The translations under genes were made by a program, and so were the position numbers. From contig NZ_QKPO01000012.1 in NCBI RefSeq assembly GCF_003258355.1, positions 1 through 64,000 of the forward strand: DNA of 64,000 bases, written 5' to 3'. This document shows, piece by piece, positions 9,479 through 17,414 of this stretch. Origin of the DNA: Confluentibacter sediminis. Lineage in GTDB: Bacteria > Bacteroidota > Bacteroidia > Flavobacteriales > Flavobacteriaceae. How positions within the stretch are numbered: position 1 is the stretch's first letter; each line of letters starts with the position of its first letter. The notes beneath the pieces are model-generated. The model was not told where the DNA came from. It was given only the letters and a program-made list of their open reading frames with translations, and made no database searches.

Positions 9479-10210
9479 TTAAGCAGATTTCTTAGTAAAC
9501 CTTTTATCAATTGGATAGGCTTCATACTTTTTCCCATCAAGAAGATTTCCTGCCTTCTTTTTGTTTTTGCCGCCCCATTGTTTAAAGAAGAATGCCACAT
9601 CATATGTCTTGCATTGTTCTTTTATATCAAGAACCCATTCTTTTTCAATGGGTCTAGCTTTGAATCCAGATTCACCCCCGGCAATTACCCAATCAATTTC
9701 AGATAAGTCCATATTATGCAATGGACCAAGTAGTGGTTCAGCAGAAATAAACTTAGTTTGCGCTCCACACTTTTTTAAATCGTCAATTCTAGGCATAACC
9801 AAATAATCTTCTACAGAAACACCCATCCAGATGTTGTCTGACCAAGTCAGCAAATGGCTTATATCAGCAAGCCTTTTGCTTCGTTTCGTTAATATTTGAT
9901 AAATGTGTTGTGGTGTTTCGTTCATGGTTTTAAAAACCTTCTGAATGAATTCTAATGGCACATCTTCGTGGAATAAATCACTCATACTATTTACAAATAT
10001 GACTTTGCCTTTTTTCCATTTTCTTGGTTCGTCAATTTTGTCCCAATGCATGGTGAGTTGAAATCCATTAGGATATCTCACATTCCCCATTGCTTTTAAA
10101 CGTTTTGCCATTACTTCTGCATAACAGAATTTACAACCTTTGCTTACTTTGTCACATCCTACGACAGGGTTCCAAACTGACCCCGTCCACTCTATACTAC
10201 TTTTACTCAT
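9479..10210 (-). CDS. DUF5131 (phage Gp37/Gp68) family protein
   Basis: A 243-residue protein starting MSKSSIEWTG; an upstream in-frame Met at 10267 adds only a low-complexity Asn/Lys leader, so 10210 is chosen. Family hallmarks are IEWTGSVWNPVVGC, then C-x6-C-x2-C-Y (VSKGCKFCYAE), FVNSMSDLFHEDVP, QILTKRSKR, the WMGVSVE box, FISAEPLLGP, WVIAGGESG and the C-terminal FFFKQWGG. The three-Cys cluster resembles that of radical SAM enzymes and may bind an Fe-S cluster. The family is common in phages and mobile elements; its reaction is, to my knowledge, not established. Here it sits between the int-xis pair and a serine recombinase. Confidence 0.8.
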   Translation of the reverse strand: MSKSSIEWTGSVWNPVVGCDKVSKGCKFCYAEVMAKRLKAMGNVRYPNGFQLTMHWDKIDEPRKWKKGKVIFVNSMSDLFHEDVPLEFIQKVFKTMNETPQHIYQILTKRSKRLADISHLLTWSDNIWMGVSVEDYLVMPRIDDLKKCGAQTKFISAEPLLGPLHNMDLSEIDWVIAGGESGFKARPIEKEWVLDIKEQCKTYDVAFFFKQWGGKNKKKAGNLLDGKKYEAYPIDKRFTKKSA

Positions 10211-10350
10211 ATTTTTATTTTTTAAATTTTTATTATTATTTATTAATTTTTGGGTGTAATTATCCACCCTCAGGATTCCACTGAATTTTTAACTAATTGA
10301 ATTTTAATTGTTTACGAAATTTTTATGCTGTCTGAAGTATATTTTTAAGT

Positions 10351-11004
10351 TTATGCTGCTTTTTCAAAAGACAATTCATGTTTTATAAGCCTTCTTACTT
10401 TAGCAACCGTTCCTAAACTCACATCGTATAGTTTCACACATTCCCTTACACTAAATCCTTTTTTAAGCCCTTCTATAATTTTTGGATATTTGGACAGGAA
10501 TGTTTTATCGTTCTCAGTAGTGCCTTTGTATCTGCCACAATGAACACCATTTTCTTTGGCTTGAGCCATACCTGATTTGATACGTTCGATTGTCATTCGC
10601 CTTTCGTTCTTTGCGAATAACGATAACATATGTAACATCATTTCTGTCTGCATGTTCATCTCTCCTTTATCGTCCAAGGTTTCGGTCTTTAAGTCATCTA
10701 AATAAATACTAACACCATAGTTATGTAATTCTTCTACCAGTTTTAAGGTTTCCAAAGTTGAACGCCCTAATCGAGAAACTTCGGTTACCAATACTTTTTC
10801 AAATTTTCCAGTTTTGGATTCTTCTAGAAGTTTCTGCACTCCTAAACGTTCCTGATTAGATTTAGCACCTGATACTTTTTCGGTTATGATACTTACCACA
10901 CTATAACCTAATTTGTCAGCTACTTTTTTCATATCTGTAATCTGACGTTTATAATCTTGCTTATCTTTTTTAGAAACTCTTCCGAAAATTGCTACTGATG
11001 TCAT
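10351..11004 (-). CDS. Serine recombinase (resolvase/invertase family)
   Basis: A 217-residue small serine recombinase. The N-terminal catalytic domain has the nucleophile in AIFGRVSKKDK (Ser about residue 11), then VTEVSRLGRSTLETL with the conserved Arg residues of the active site, and a long E-helix (LHMLSLFAKNERRMTIERIKSGMAQAKENG). The C-terminal HTH_7-type domain (GFSVRECVKLYDVSLGTVAKVRRL) binds the crossover site. It could act as a DNA invertase, a resolvase or a second integrase for the element. It is the second recombinase type in the element, after the tyrosine integrase 1.3 kb away. Confidence 0.85.
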   Translation of the reverse strand: MTSVAIFGRVSKKDKQDYKRQITDMKKVADKLGYSVVSIITEKVSGAKSNQERLGVQKLLEESKTGKFEKVLVTEVSRLGRSTLETLKLVEELHNYGVSIYLDDLKTETLDDKGEMNMQTEMMLHMLSLFAKNERRMTIERIKSGMAQAKENGVHCGRYKGTTENDKTFLSKYPKIIEGLKKGFSVRECVKLYDVSLGTVAKVRRLIKHELSFEKAA

Positions 11005-11234
11005 AATTCTTAATTTTTTTAGATTTTACTGTTATAAAAAAAGGTTAGCTGATTTTTTAAACAGTTTTACTGGTTATTTACTCTACTTCAGGGGGCTTCC
11101 ACCGTTATAGAGAATCTATTACCTTTTTTTATATCACTTTTCAAAGATGGAAGGAAAAATGTTCCTGTACCAGTATTTTTTAATTTATTTCCCCTTATAA
11201 CCCTTGTCATTATTGAATTAAACAACTTTTCACT

Positions 11235-11651
11235 TTAGAAACATTGAGAATAAAGTTGAGGCGAAACCTTTCTAAAAATAGATTTTGCTAAATTCATTTT
11301 AATTTTAGTTTCGGCATCTATGAAATTAATTACTTCAAAGCCCAAATAATTAAACACACTTAATTCTTTTTCCTTTTCTTCAAAAATTTTTGCTCCATAA
11401 TAAAAATCAAACACAGCAACTGAAATAGGTGGAGCTAACACTTTTTCGCCATTCAATTCACCATCCACACGAATTGGCAAAAGTTCATCCTCTTTGAAAA
11501 TCATTAAATTTCTTAATAAATTAATTTCTCCATCAGTAAGATTATAATTCTCTTTTAAATCTTCTGGAACCAAATCAAGGGTTCCTTTTGCTTTTAATCT
11601 TATATAATCCTCCATTGGGTCATAATCAAATTTGTCTTTTATTTTTCTCAT
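11235..11651 (-). CDS. Hypothetical protein (138 aa)
   Basis: A 138-residue acidic, soluble protein with no recognised domain. It begins MRKIKDKFDYDPMEDYI and contains a proline-rich hydrophobic patch (VLAPPISVAVFDFYYGAK). Its position between the serine recombinase and another unknown gene, all on the minus strand, suggests an accessory or regulatory role for the element. No signal peptide or membrane segment is visible. Confidence 0.5.
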   Translation of the reverse strand: MRKIKDKFDYDPMEDYIRLKAKGTLDLVPEDLKENYNLTDGEINLLRNLMIFKEDELLPIRVDGELNGEKVLAPPISVAVFDFYYGAKIFEEKEKELSVFNYLGFEVINFIDAETKIKMNLAKSIFRKVSPQLYSQCF

Positions 11652-11997
11652 AATATTTAATATTTTTTTATACTCAACTTAATGAGCTGTTATTATTATT
11701 TTTTAGAACGTATCGTTCCATTATGCATATAGGTATATCCTATAGCAGTTGTACTTATCACTAATAAAATCTAGATTATTATATTTTTAGATATCTTCTA
11801 AAAACTAGTGTACTTGTTTGTAATTACTCTACAAATTAAGAGGTTATATCTCTTTTTTCATATACTCATAGGGTATACTAAGAGTCTGTTTTATGAAATT
11901 CAAAAGACATAAGATTTTAAAATATTGAAAATGAGTAAACTATATGTAATAAAGTATTATATATCCATTGAATTATAATTTTTTTTAAAAACTAAGA
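11652..11997. other. Non-coding region with two palindromes
   Basis: No gene is seen in this 346-base gap. It is the promoter region of the minus-strand gene starting at 11651. It has two perfect inverted repeats: GAACG-TAT-CGTTC at 11706-11718 and TATAGG-TATAT-CCTATA at 11728-11744. Either may be an operator. Confidence 0.4.
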
Positions 11998-12816
11998 CTA
12001 ATTGTAGTTTACTAGCTTATCTACTATACTATCAATTTTTAGTCTTTTTGCGTTATCTCTAGTTTCTTTTTGATTTAATAGCTCATTTTGTGCTATTTGT
12101 TCTCCTTTAATTAGGAAAAATTCAGAGACAATTTCCCAATGTTTGTTCTTAGGATGTATTATGACTTTTTGAGAAATCAATGATTTTATAAAATATATGA
12201 GCGAAGATTTATTGTCAATCCAGTTGATTTTCTTCTCAAGATACTTTCCTGTAAATAACGCTTTAAAAGATTTATAGCTTGTACCTTTAGATAAAAAGCC
12301 TCTAAAGCCAAGCATTTCATCGTATATGCGCATTTCAAACCATTTATCCTCATACACCTTTTTAAATACAAATGATTTTATAGGTTCTTTTAAAGTATGC
12401 CACTTAGAAAGCTTGTACCTGTTATTATTCTTGATGTAAATATTAAACTGTGATTCAGTTAGTTTATAAAACAGATGTCTTATGGATTGGGCTATGATTA
12501 TATTTTTGTTCTTTGATAATTCATACTGTTCAAATAAATAATCAATGATTGTATTTATATATGTCTCCTTTTTATCATTTAGAAAACTCATCTCTAAGAA
12601 AAAACAGTCGTAAGCGTGATTAGCCTTTTTTAGAATACTATTTTGATATGTTAGAGATTGGGTAAAATCTGTTTTGCTATACTGAATTTTTTCGGTAGTC
12701 AATAAGGTAAAAAAGCTAAATGGATGTTGAATAGCACTGATTTCCCTTATTAATATATCAGATTTTAGTTGCTGATAAAGTTGGCTGTAATCGTTCTGGT
12801 ATTCTTGATTTTCCAT
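11998..12816 (-). CDS. Hypothetical protein (272 aa)
   Basis: A 272-residue soluble, helical protein with no family I recognise firmly. The C-terminal part (SSLIYFIKSLISQKVI then KHWEIVSEFFLIKGEQI) is vaguely like the end of RteC-type regulators of Bacteroidetes conjugative elements, but the typical N-terminal features are absent. It lies divergent from the methyltransferase gene, with 113 bases between starts. A regulatory role in the element is possible but unsupported. Confidence 0.45.
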   Translation of the reverse strand: MENQEYQNDYSQLYQQLKSDILIREISAIQHPFSFFTLLTTEKIQYSKTDFTQSLTYQNSILKKANHAYDCFFLEMSFLNDKKETYINTIIDYLFEQYELSKNKNIIIAQSIRHLFYKLTESQFNIYIKNNNRYKLSKWHTLKEPIKSFVFKKVYEDKWFEMRIYDEMLGFRGFLSKGTSYKSFKALFTGKYLEKKINWIDNKSSLIYFIKSLISQKVIIHPKNKHWEIVSEFFLIKGEQIAQNELLNQKETRDNAKRLKIDSIVDKLVNYN

Positions 12817-12910
12817 ATAGGCTAATATAAAAAATTACACCTTTTCACTGCTAACCTAAATTAATTCTATTTTTTTCTCCGATTATGGGTCGGATGCTCC
12901 TTGGCAAACT

Positions 12911-12931
12911 ATTTATCTAAAAAAGATAAAT
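12911..12931 (+). promoter_or_regulatory. Perfect hairpin/palindrome covering the methyltransferase start
   Basis: ATTTATCT, five A residues, then AGATAAAT form a perfect 8-bp inverted repeat. Its right arm includes the A and T of the ATG at 12930. As RNA it could sequester the start codon; as DNA it could be an operator for the methyltransferase or for the divergent gene product. Confidence 0.4.
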
Positions 12932-13811
12932 GGAAAAAGAAAAAGGAATTAATCATCTAAGCTTGTTTAGTGGAATTAACGTTGCAGAATTAGCTTTAAA
13001 AGAACTTAACATACCCGTAAATAAATCATTTAGTAGCGAAATATGCCCTTCAGCATTAAAGGTGTGTAATCACCATTTTGATTTAATTCAGTTAGGAGAT
13101 GTAAGGTATATAGATATAGACTCACTACCGGACATACAACTTTTAACTGTAGGAAGTCCCTGCACCGACCTTTCCTCAATTAGAAAGAATAGACAAGGTC
13201 TTGATGGTGAAAAATCAAGCCTATTTTTTGTAGCTCTTGATATTCTCCATAGAGTAAAACCTCAGTACTTTCTATTTGAGAACGTAAGCAGTATGTCTAA
13301 GCGTGATAGGGCTAGAATAACAGAATTATTGGGTGTGGATGGAATAGAAATTAACTCCAATAGGTTAACAGCTCAAAACCGTGGACGTATTTACTGGACC
13401 AATATCCAAGGGATAATAATTCCGGAAAACAAGAATATTCTTTTGAAAGATATAGTAGAGGATGGTTACGTTGATAGGGAAAAAGCAAATGCGGTTCTTA
13501 CCAAAAACGTTCCCCATACCAAAGCGGGGCTTATCAGGTATTTGACAAAAAGTTTGGGTCAGGTGGCGTTTTACTCCAAAGATTTTGCAGAATTAACAAA
13601 AAAGGAAAAATTAAAGGTTATAGATTCAATGTCGAATGATGAGGTAAAATCTTTGTTTAGATTATTTACTATACAAGAACTTGAACAACTTCAAGGTTTG
13701 CCAATAGGATATACTAGTGATGTCCTTAAGAAGACACCTTCAAATATGGTAATAGGGCGTGCATTCACCAAAGGTGTAATAAAACATATTTTGTTATTTT
13801 CTAGATTCTAA
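12930..13811 (+). CDS. DNA (cytosine-5) methyltransferase, orphan, short DNMT3-like form
   Basis: A 293-residue C5-methyltransferase. Motif I is LSLFSGINVAELAL (SAM binding). Motif IV holds the catalytic Cys as VGSPCTDLSSI, the GSPC variant also seen in phage and DNMT3-like enzymes in place of PPCQ. Motif VI is FLFENVSSM, motif VIII is QNRGRIYWTN, and motifs IX-X are RLFTIQELEQLQGLP and NMVIGRAFTKGV. All catalytic motifs are present although the protein is short, leaving a small target-recognition region (about residues 170-240). No restriction endonuclease gene adjoins it, so it is probably an orphan methylase that protects the element or regulates its genes. Confidence 0.85.
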   Translation: MEKEKGINHLSLFSGINVAELALKELNIPVNKSFSSEICPSALKVCNHHFDLIQLGDVRYIDIDSLPDIQLLTVGSPCTDLSSIRKNRQGLDGEKSSLFFVALDILHRVKPQYFLFENVSSMSKRDRARITELLGVDGIEINSNRLTAQNRGRIYWTNIQGIIIPENKNILLKDIVEDGYVDREKANAVLTKNVPHTKAGLIRYLTKSLGQVAFYSKDFAELTKKEKLKVIDSMSNDEVKSLFRLFTIQELEQLQGLPIGYTSDVLKKTPSNMVIGRAFTKGVIKHILLFSRF

Positions 13812-13937
13812 TGAGTTGGCTTTTTTCAAAATATCATTTACTATTGGAGCGATTTCTCCCGAAAATTGAACTGGAAACTTGGGTTTATATAGCTTTGTCA
13901 GCAAATCATATTGTTTTATGGTCACTATTAATTTCAT
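13794..13937 (-). CDS. Possible small protein (47 aa)
   Basis: A 47-codon frame that begins MKLIVTIKQYDLLTKLYKP and ends KKANSLESRK. It overlaps the end of the methyltransferase gene by 18 bases on the opposite strand. The composition is protein-like (amphipathic, basic) and the frame fills the space up to the stem-loop region. Without homologues it is only a candidate. Confidence 0.35.
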   Translation of the reverse strand: MKLIVTIKQYDLLTKLYKPKFPVQFSGEIAPIVNDILKKANSLESRK

Positions 13938-14291
13938 AATTTATCTTTTAGAATAAATAGTAATGAATAAACAAGGAGCCTATTTTTTTTGCAAAAAAAA
14001 TTTATAAAAATTTTGAAGACACCTTTGATTGAACATATAACATTCAGTTTTTTGCTATATGTAAGAAAGGTGATGTGGACAGTTGATATTATATAAAAGA
14101 TAGCTATAGTTGGGAAAGAGGGGGAGGTCCTCCACAATTGATTATCCAAAATATAACTATTTGGACCTGTTTCGATATCCTTGATTAGACAAAACTAGTG
14201 CTTTATAACCGTACGGATTCCCATAAAAAAGGAACATTAGGGAACGTATAACCTTGACTTATTAATAAAATTTGTTTACTATTTAACATAT
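13938..14291. other. Stem-loop-rich non-coding region, candidate replication origin or leader
   Basis: No convincing gene lies in these 354 bases. They contain three inverted repeats: a nested stem (CACCTTT 14020-14026 with AAAGGTG 14066-14072, and inside it ACATATA 14033-14039 with TATATGT 14056-14062), GGAGG-T-CCTCC at 14123-14133, and TCCAAA/TTTGGA at 14145-14165. The region directly precedes the polymerase-like gene. Confidence 0.4.
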
Positions 14292-15539
14292 ATGAAAAAG
14301 ACTATTGAAATACCATGGACCATAGATATTGATAGCATACTGTCAGAGTATCCTCCTGAAAAGAAATTAAAAAAAGACCGATTACTTTATTTGATTTATT
14401 TAATCTATTATATGCAAGTTTTTAATCCTAGAAATGTAATGTCAGGCAAAACAAGATTACATTCTCAAATATTGAAAAAAGTAATTGGTAATGATTATTC
14501 TCATTATGTAAAATACTTAGTTGAAAGTGATGTAATTATAAAGACGGACTATTTTAGTCCAAGTAATGTCTCTTATCAATATGAGATGGCTCATCTTAAA
14601 TACGCTGCGGTTCACTCTAAAACAATTGAGTTAGAAGATAAAACATTGCTTAAAAACGTTAAAGAATTTGAAGAAGATTACTTTTCTATTTCAATTAATG
14701 TTCGTAAGAATTATAAATATCTCAAAAAATGGTTTAACGACAAATTAACTGCTGATATTCCTGATGATACATTATTCCAGCAAAAAATTAAATTGGAATA
14801 CATTAATGAAAACAAGTATCGAATGGATATTGATGGATTTGGTAAACGTTTACATTCTAACCTAACTAACTTGCCTAGAGAGTTAAGAAGTAATCTTAGA
14901 TATGATGGAGAATCGTTGGTTGAGGTAGATATTAAAAACTGTCAGTTTTATTTGGTAATAAAGTTTTTACTAAATTACATTAAGTCTAATAGCCCTAAAT
15001 TATATAATGAATTAATTAGTTTAGAGAACGATTTAGACAAACTGGAGCTTCTTAAAAACTCCGTTGAGTATGATGACGCAGCATTATATATCAAGCATGC
15101 TACATCACTAGAATTCTATGAGAATTTAGCTAATCGCTTTTCAGAGAAACATGATGTAGAATTCACAAGAGATGATGTTAAAAAACATTTATTCGAATCT
15201 ATTTTTTCAAAATCTAATCATTATTCTAGATTGAAAACTTTGTTTAAAGAAATGTATCCATTGGTATATGAAATCATAGATGATAAGAAAAGAAATAATA
15301 AGCTTAAAAAAGATAAGCATAAAGCTATATCAAAATCATTACAACAATTAGAATCATCTTTAGTATTAAGAGATATTTGTAAAAATCCTTCATTAGAAAA
15401 TGTTCCATTGTTTACTATTCATGATGCTATTTTAACTACAAAGGAAAATGTATCATTAGTTAAAAATATTATAGAAAATACTTTATATAGCAATATTTAT
15501 TTTAAACCTAATGTTGAAATAAAGTATTATACAGAATAA
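14292..15539 (+). CDS. Protein with polymerase-palm-like motifs
   Basis: A 415-residue protein without a firm family. Residues about 185-225 read GKRLHSNLTNLPRELRSNL then LVEVDIKNCQFYLV. This resembles motif A of family A DNA polymerases and phage-type single-subunit RNA polymerases (catalytic Asp followed by Q). RDDVKKHLFESIF (about 292-304) sits where motif B would lie, and PLFTIHDAILTT (about 372-384) resembles motif C (HDE/HDS). The order and spacing fit a minimal palm domain, so it may be a replication enzyme or primase of the element. The N-terminal 130 residues are helical and may bind DNA. It stands alone behind a stem-loop-rich region. The assignment is inference from motifs. Confidence 0.45.
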   Translation: MKKTIEIPWTIDIDSILSEYPPEKKLKKDRLLYLIYLIYYMQVFNPRNVMSGKTRLHSQILKKVIGNDYSHYVKYLVESDVIIKTDYFSPSNVSYQYEMAHLKYAAVHSKTIELEDKTLLKNVKEFEEDYFSISINVRKNYKYLKKWFNDKLTADIPDDTLFQQKIKLEYINENKYRMDIDGFGKRLHSNLTNLPRELRSNLRYDGESLVEVDIKNCQFYLVIKFLLNYIKSNSPKLYNELISLENDLDKLELLKNSVEYDDAALYIKHATSLEFYENLANRFSEKHDVEFTRDDVKKHLFESIFSKSNHYSRLKTLFKEMYPLVYEIIDDKKRNNKLKKDKHKAISKSLQQLESSLVLRDICKNPSLENVPLFTIHDAILTTKENVSLVKNIIENTLYSNIYFKPNVEIKYYTE

Positions 15540-15770
15540 ATATATTTTAAATTAATAATATAGATATACCCATTATGTAGTAGGAGAGTTTTTAAACTCC
15601 CATGGATACTGATGGTTCCAGAGGAATAAAAGGGATAAAGTGGGTTTTAGTGAAATTGATTAAGAGTTTAATTGTTTAACTAAAAAGACTAACAATATTA
15701 ATTTTGCTAACCTTTTACATGTGAGAGACTTCGTAATTGCTATTAATTACCTCGCTTTATTGGTAACAGC

Positions 15771-16362
15771 TTAGTTCATTTTATAATAAGTAATGGTTTC
15801 CGTTCCTCCATCGCTGGTATCAATTAATCCACAATGATGGGTGATGTCTATGGTGTTACCATTATCGGTTATTTCAAGGTAGTTTTTACCTGCCCCTTGG
15901 CATTGTACCAAATCAAAGTAATTGACCGTAAAACTGCCACCATTATTGGTTTTAGGGATGCTTAATAAGCAATCTGAGACAGCGTTCGCTATGATAGGTA
16001 ATCTCATAATCGCTATCATTTAAAGCTGTTAAATCAACTGTAATGATAGCTGAATCAATATTTAATACTTTTATTTTGTAGTACGTGTTTTCAAATTCAT
16101 TTAGTATTTGTCCATCTGTGCCGAATAGTTCTTTATCGGTCGTGGTTTCTGTTATTTGAAAGGTTACAGGTAGGTTTTTATTTGGTAAATCGTTGGCATT
16201 TATGATTGTTCCTGTTACTGGTATTTGGGAATAGGTATTACCAATAATGGTTTTGTAACCGCAGTCGTTATTAGTGGCTTTATCATTATCATCGTTGGAA
16301 CTGCATGAGTTTACTACTAAGAACAATAGAATAGCTAGGTTTAGGATTTGGAATTTGTTCAT
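15771..16362 (-). pseudogene. Lipoprotein gene with apparent frameshift
   Basis: Two overlapping minus-strand frames appear to be one protein. The upstream frame (15952-16362) starts MNKFQILNLAILLFLVVNSC, a lipoprotein signal with SCSS lipobox followed by Asn/Asp residues, then a beta-sandwich-like segment (GTIINANDLPNKNLPVTFQI). It ends abruptly after DYEITYHSERC. The other frame (15771-16019) continues with CLLSIPKTNNGGSFTVNY and further beta strands to a natural end. A one-base shift near 15970-15990 would join them into about 190 residues. It could be a decayed gene or a sequencing error. Function unknown; probably a surface lipoprotein. Confidence 0.5.
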
Positions 16363-16392
16363 AGTAAAGAATTTAGATGTGGGTTATTGTGT

Positions 16393-16974
16393 TCAACGTG
16401 ATTTTTGTATTGAAATATCCCGTCTGTTTCCGTTCGGGTCCATGAGCATGCCTTTTATGTTGCCATTGCAATCTATGACCAACAATCCTCTGGTCCTGCT
16501 GTTGCGCGAAGCATCCACATTGCCACTGGTTGCCATTAGGTTAGTTATGCTTATATGGTTATTGGCTAACAGTTTCCAGTCGCCTTCCAAACGTTTGCCG
16601 TTACCAGTGATGATGATTTGGCTTTCAGCCCATTGGTTCCGTGCATGGTCGAAACGGTCTGTAAATCGTACGGAACCGTTCCCATTTAGTGTATAGCTGC
16701 GTTCTTTGGTCAGTTGTTTTATAAGTTCGTTGCTGGGCAATGAACAGTAATTTATTGTAGTTGTAGCGTTGTTATTTCCATTGGCATTGTTGTTGGATTG
16801 GTCCTGATTTTCGGTCTGGATTTGCCTGTCTGGTCTGTTATTTGTTCTAGCTGTACTATTAACTGAATTACCCCAGATTGAATCTGCAAATGGAATATAG
16901 ATTAAGATTAGAGCTGCGAAAATGATATAGCCCCAGTAGTTTTCGTTTTCTTTTGGTTTGGTTGTGTTCTCCAT
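16393..16974 (-). CDS. Membrane-anchored hypothetical protein (193 aa)
   Basis: A short cytoplasmic N-terminus (MENTTKPKENENY) is followed by one transmembrane helix (WGYIIFAALILIYIPFADSI), a low-complexity Asn/Gln/Thr linker (about residues 38-75), and a C-terminal beta-rich domain (LNGNGSVRFTDRFDHARNQW, GNGKRLEGDWKLL, LLVIDCNGNIKGML). That domain looks like a small barrel of the META/lipocalin-like sort, but I cannot name it. It lies 30 bases upstream of the lipoprotein gene on the same strand, so the two likely form a transcription unit. Confidence 0.5.
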   Translation of the reverse strand: MENTTKPKENENYWGYIIFAALILIYIPFADSIWGNSVNSTARTNNRPDRQIQTENQDQSNNNANGNNNATTTINYCSLPSNELIKQLTKERSYTLNGNGSVRFTDRFDHARNQWAESQIIITGNGKRLEGDWKLLANNHISITNLMATSGNVDASRNSRTRGLLVIDCNGNIKGMLMDPNGNRRDISIQKSR

Positions 16975-17062
16975 GAGGATTTAATTTTGTGGTTCAAATA
17001 TAACAATAGTTGGGATATATCGTAACTTATAGATTGATTTTTATGGAGATATTGTCCTTTAA

Positions 17063-17284
17063 ATGGACGAAAAGGATAAAATATACCTTAAAAAGATAGG
17101 TAAGAATATTTCTAAACTCAGAAAAGCAAAAAAATTAACTCAAGAAGAAGTTTGTACTGAATTAGACATGGATAAACCGTATTTGTCTAGTATCGAAAAT
17201 GGAAGGCAGAATCCAACATTACTAACTCTTAAAAAACTTGCTGATGCAATTGGAGTAAAAGCAAATGATTTTCTAGATATTTAA
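17063..17284 (+). CDS. XRE-family helix-turn-helix regulator
   Basis: A 73-residue Cro/C1-type HTH protein. The five-helix domain is clear: IGKNISKLRKAKKLTQEEV, then DMDKPYLSSIENG as the recognition helix region, then PTLLTLKKLADAIGVK. It lies directly upstream of and in the same direction as the SIR2-KAP operon, with a terminator between them. It probably regulates itself or the operon. GTCC-N7-GGAC flanks its own start codon (17055-17069 approximately) and may be an operator. Confidence 0.8.
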   Translation: MDEKDKIYLKKIGKNISKLRKAKKLTQEEVCTELDMDKPYLSSIENGRQNPTLLTLKKLADAIGVKANDFLDI

Positions 17285-17298
17285 TTAGTTACTTCTTT

Positions 17299-17335
17299 AA
17301 CCATATGTTTTTAATATGGTTTTCATTATTTTTCT
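17299..17335 (+). terminator. Intrinsic terminator after XRE gene
   Basis: AACCATAT (17299-17306) and ATATGGTT (17314-17321) form a perfect 8-bp stem with a 7-base loop, followed by a T-rich tract. It separates the regulator from the SIR2 operon, so the operon needs its own promoter between 17336 and about 17400. Confidence 0.55.
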
Positions 17336-17359
17336 AAATTTACTTACTATAAGCTTCAT

Positions 17360-17385
17360 TTAGTGACATTTAGTCATTAAACTTG
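17360..17385 (+). promoter_or_regulatory. Candidate promoter/operator of the SIR2-KAP operon
   Basis: TAAACTTG at 17378-17385 is one base off the TAnnTTTG -7 element of Bacteroidota. Just upstream, TTTAGTGACATTTAGTCATT contains the inverted repeat TGAC-N5-GTCA and a direct repeat TTTAGT. An XRE regulator bound here could block the promoter. Confidence 0.35.
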
Positions 17386-17414
17386 TATGGCTCATGTTTT
17401 GTATTCCTTATCTT

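Noticed and set aside
9479-10210. Radical SAM enzyme call for the DUF5131 protein
   Set aside because: The Cys spacing is C-x6-C-x2-C, not the standard C-x3-C-x2-C, and the other boxes fit the Gp37/Gp68 family, so the family name is used instead.
13934-14149. Minus-strand open frame of 71 codons in the stem-loop region
   Set aside because: It spans the nested stem-loop and has a composition typical of A+T-rich random sequence.
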